A model generated the notes under the pieces. That model saw only the letters and a program-made list of their open reading frames with translations. It did not search any database and was not told the DNA's origin. This document shows, piece by piece, positions 5,394 through 5,971 of a DNA stretch of 5,971 bases. The stretch's first letter is position 1. Each line of letters starts with the position of its first letter. Made by a program: the position numbers and the translations under genes. Source of the stretch: Gammaproteobacteria bacterium (lineage in GTDB: Bacteria; Pseudomonadota; Gammaproteobacteria; HK1); the NCBI GenBank assembly GCA_020444775.1, contig JAGRHX010000288.1, positions 1 to 5,971 of the forward strand. The letters run 5' to 3'.

Positions 5394-5971
5394 TCAGGAC
5401 TGTGGATCGACGCCGATGAGCAGCCGGCCGGTGGAGGCGAGCTGGTGCGGCGGCACGACGAGGTTGGTCGGCGCCGGCACGTTCTTGAACACCCGCCCAG
5501 CCAGGTCGAACTTGGAACCGTGGCATGGGCAATAGAAGCCGCCAGGCCAGGATGCGCCGATGTCCGGCGCGCCAGGCGTCGGCCGAAAGGTCGGGATGCA
5601 ACCGAGGTGCGTGCAGATGCCCACCATCACGCCGAATTCCGGATTGACGGATCTGTCGGCGTTGGCTGCGTACTCTGGCTGGTCCGAGCGCTTGGACAGA
5701 GGGTCGGCGAGCAGGTCGTCATGCTGCTCGAGACGCTCCATCATCTCGGCCGACCGCCGCAGCACGAAGACCGGCTGGCCGCGCCACTCCACGGTCCTGA
5801 GTTCGCCTGGCTGCATGCCCTGGAGGTCGACACTGACAGGTGCACCAATGGCGCGTGCCCGTTCGCTGGGCGACATGGAGGCGACGAATGGAACTGCGGT
5901 GGCGGTCAGCCCCGCTCCGCCGGCTACCGCCGTGGCGGTGAGCCAGATCCGCTTCGCTGGATCCTTTGGGC
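5394..5971 (-). CDS. petA: Ubiquinol-cytochrome c reductase Rieske iron-sulfur subunit (partial, N-terminus beyond window)
   Basis: Rieske [2Fe-2S] subunit of the cytochrome bc1 complex, which takes electrons from ubiquinol and passes them to cytochrome c1 on the periplasmic side of the inner membrane. 191 residues are visible; with the usual length near 200, only around ten N-terminal residues and the start codon are missing beyond 5971. The visible part opens with AKRIWLTATAVAGG, a KR variant of the Tat-type signal anchor, followed by the membrane helix and the hinge MSPSERARAIGAP. Cluster-binding loops are intact: CTHLGC at 5598-5615 and CPCHGS at 5514-5531, each with its Cys and His ligands plus the disulfide cysteines. 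The closing FDLAGRVFKNVPAPTNL and LLIGVDP are typical of bacterial bc1 Rieske proteins. No petB follows downstream: the next gene is ppk2, about 250 bases away. Confidence 0.95.
   Translation of the reverse strand, partial: PKDPAKRIWLTATAVAGGAGLTATAVPFVASMSPSERARAIGAPVSVDLQGMQPGELRTVEWRGQPVFVLRRSAEMMERLEQHDDLLADPLSKRSDQPEYAANADRSVNPEFGVMVGICTHLGCIPTFRPTPGAPDIGASWPGGFYCPCHGSKFDLAGRVFKNVPAPTNLVVPPHQLASTGRLLIGVDPQS

Noticed and set aside
4352..5419. Plus-strand reading frame of 355 codons
   Set aside because: Antisense to the well-supported PPK2 gene; no domain or ribosome binding site supports it.
1..5971. CRISPR array, tRNA, rRNA, insertion sequence or attachment site
   Set aside because: No spaced direct repeats, clover-leaf or rRNA-like stretches, transposase-like reading frames or terminal inverted repeats were seen on either strand.

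Overview
The window is GC-rich DNA in which every supported gene lies on the minus strand, so transcription runs from high to low coordinates. The codon bias, the family mix (LemA with two TPM-domain proteins, DUF2933/DUF5676-like small proteins, single-domain PPK2) and a Rieske protein with a KR-type twin-arginine-like N-terminus point to a proteobacterium. A betaproteobacterium of the Burkholderiales is the best guess. This is an inference from protein style; there is no rRNA or marker tree behind it.

In transcription order the layout is as follows. (1) 5971-5394: the Rieske iron-sulfur subunit of the cytochrome bc1 complex (petA), cut at its N-terminus by the window edge. (2) 5393-5141: about 250 bases with no convincing gene. 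(3) 5140-4256: a polyphosphate kinase 2. (4) 4174-3497: an integral-membrane methyltransferase of the isoprenylcysteine/phospholipid methyltransferase type. (5) 3427-3212 and 3207-2944: two small membrane proteins, a Gly/His-rich DUF2933-like protein and a DUF5676-like protein, with 4 bases between them. (6) 2790-804: a compact lemA - TPM protein with Gly-rich tail - soluble TPM protein run with a 4-base overlap and then a 2-base gap. (7) 782-1: a metallo-beta-lactamase/beta-CASP RNase-like hydrolase 21 bases further on, cut at its C-terminus by the window edge.

Two probable transcription units can be read from spacing: PPK2 - methyltransferase - DUF2933 - DUF5676 (gaps of 81, 69 and 4 bases) and lemA - TPM - TPM - beta-CASP (overlap, 2 and 21 bases). 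Nearly all genes have a clear Shine-Dalgarno sequence, and these resolve starts for several of them. The set combines energy metabolism (bc1, polyphosphate), envelope proteins (LemA, TPM, small membrane proteins, membrane methyltransferase) and RNA turnover (beta-CASP). That is suggestive of a stress-response or envelope-maintenance neighbourhood, but the link is by proximity only. I see no mobile element, CRISPR array, tRNA or rRNA. I also see no clearly new system; the most notable points are the petA gene not followed directly by petB and the four-gene lemA/TPM/beta-CASP cluster.
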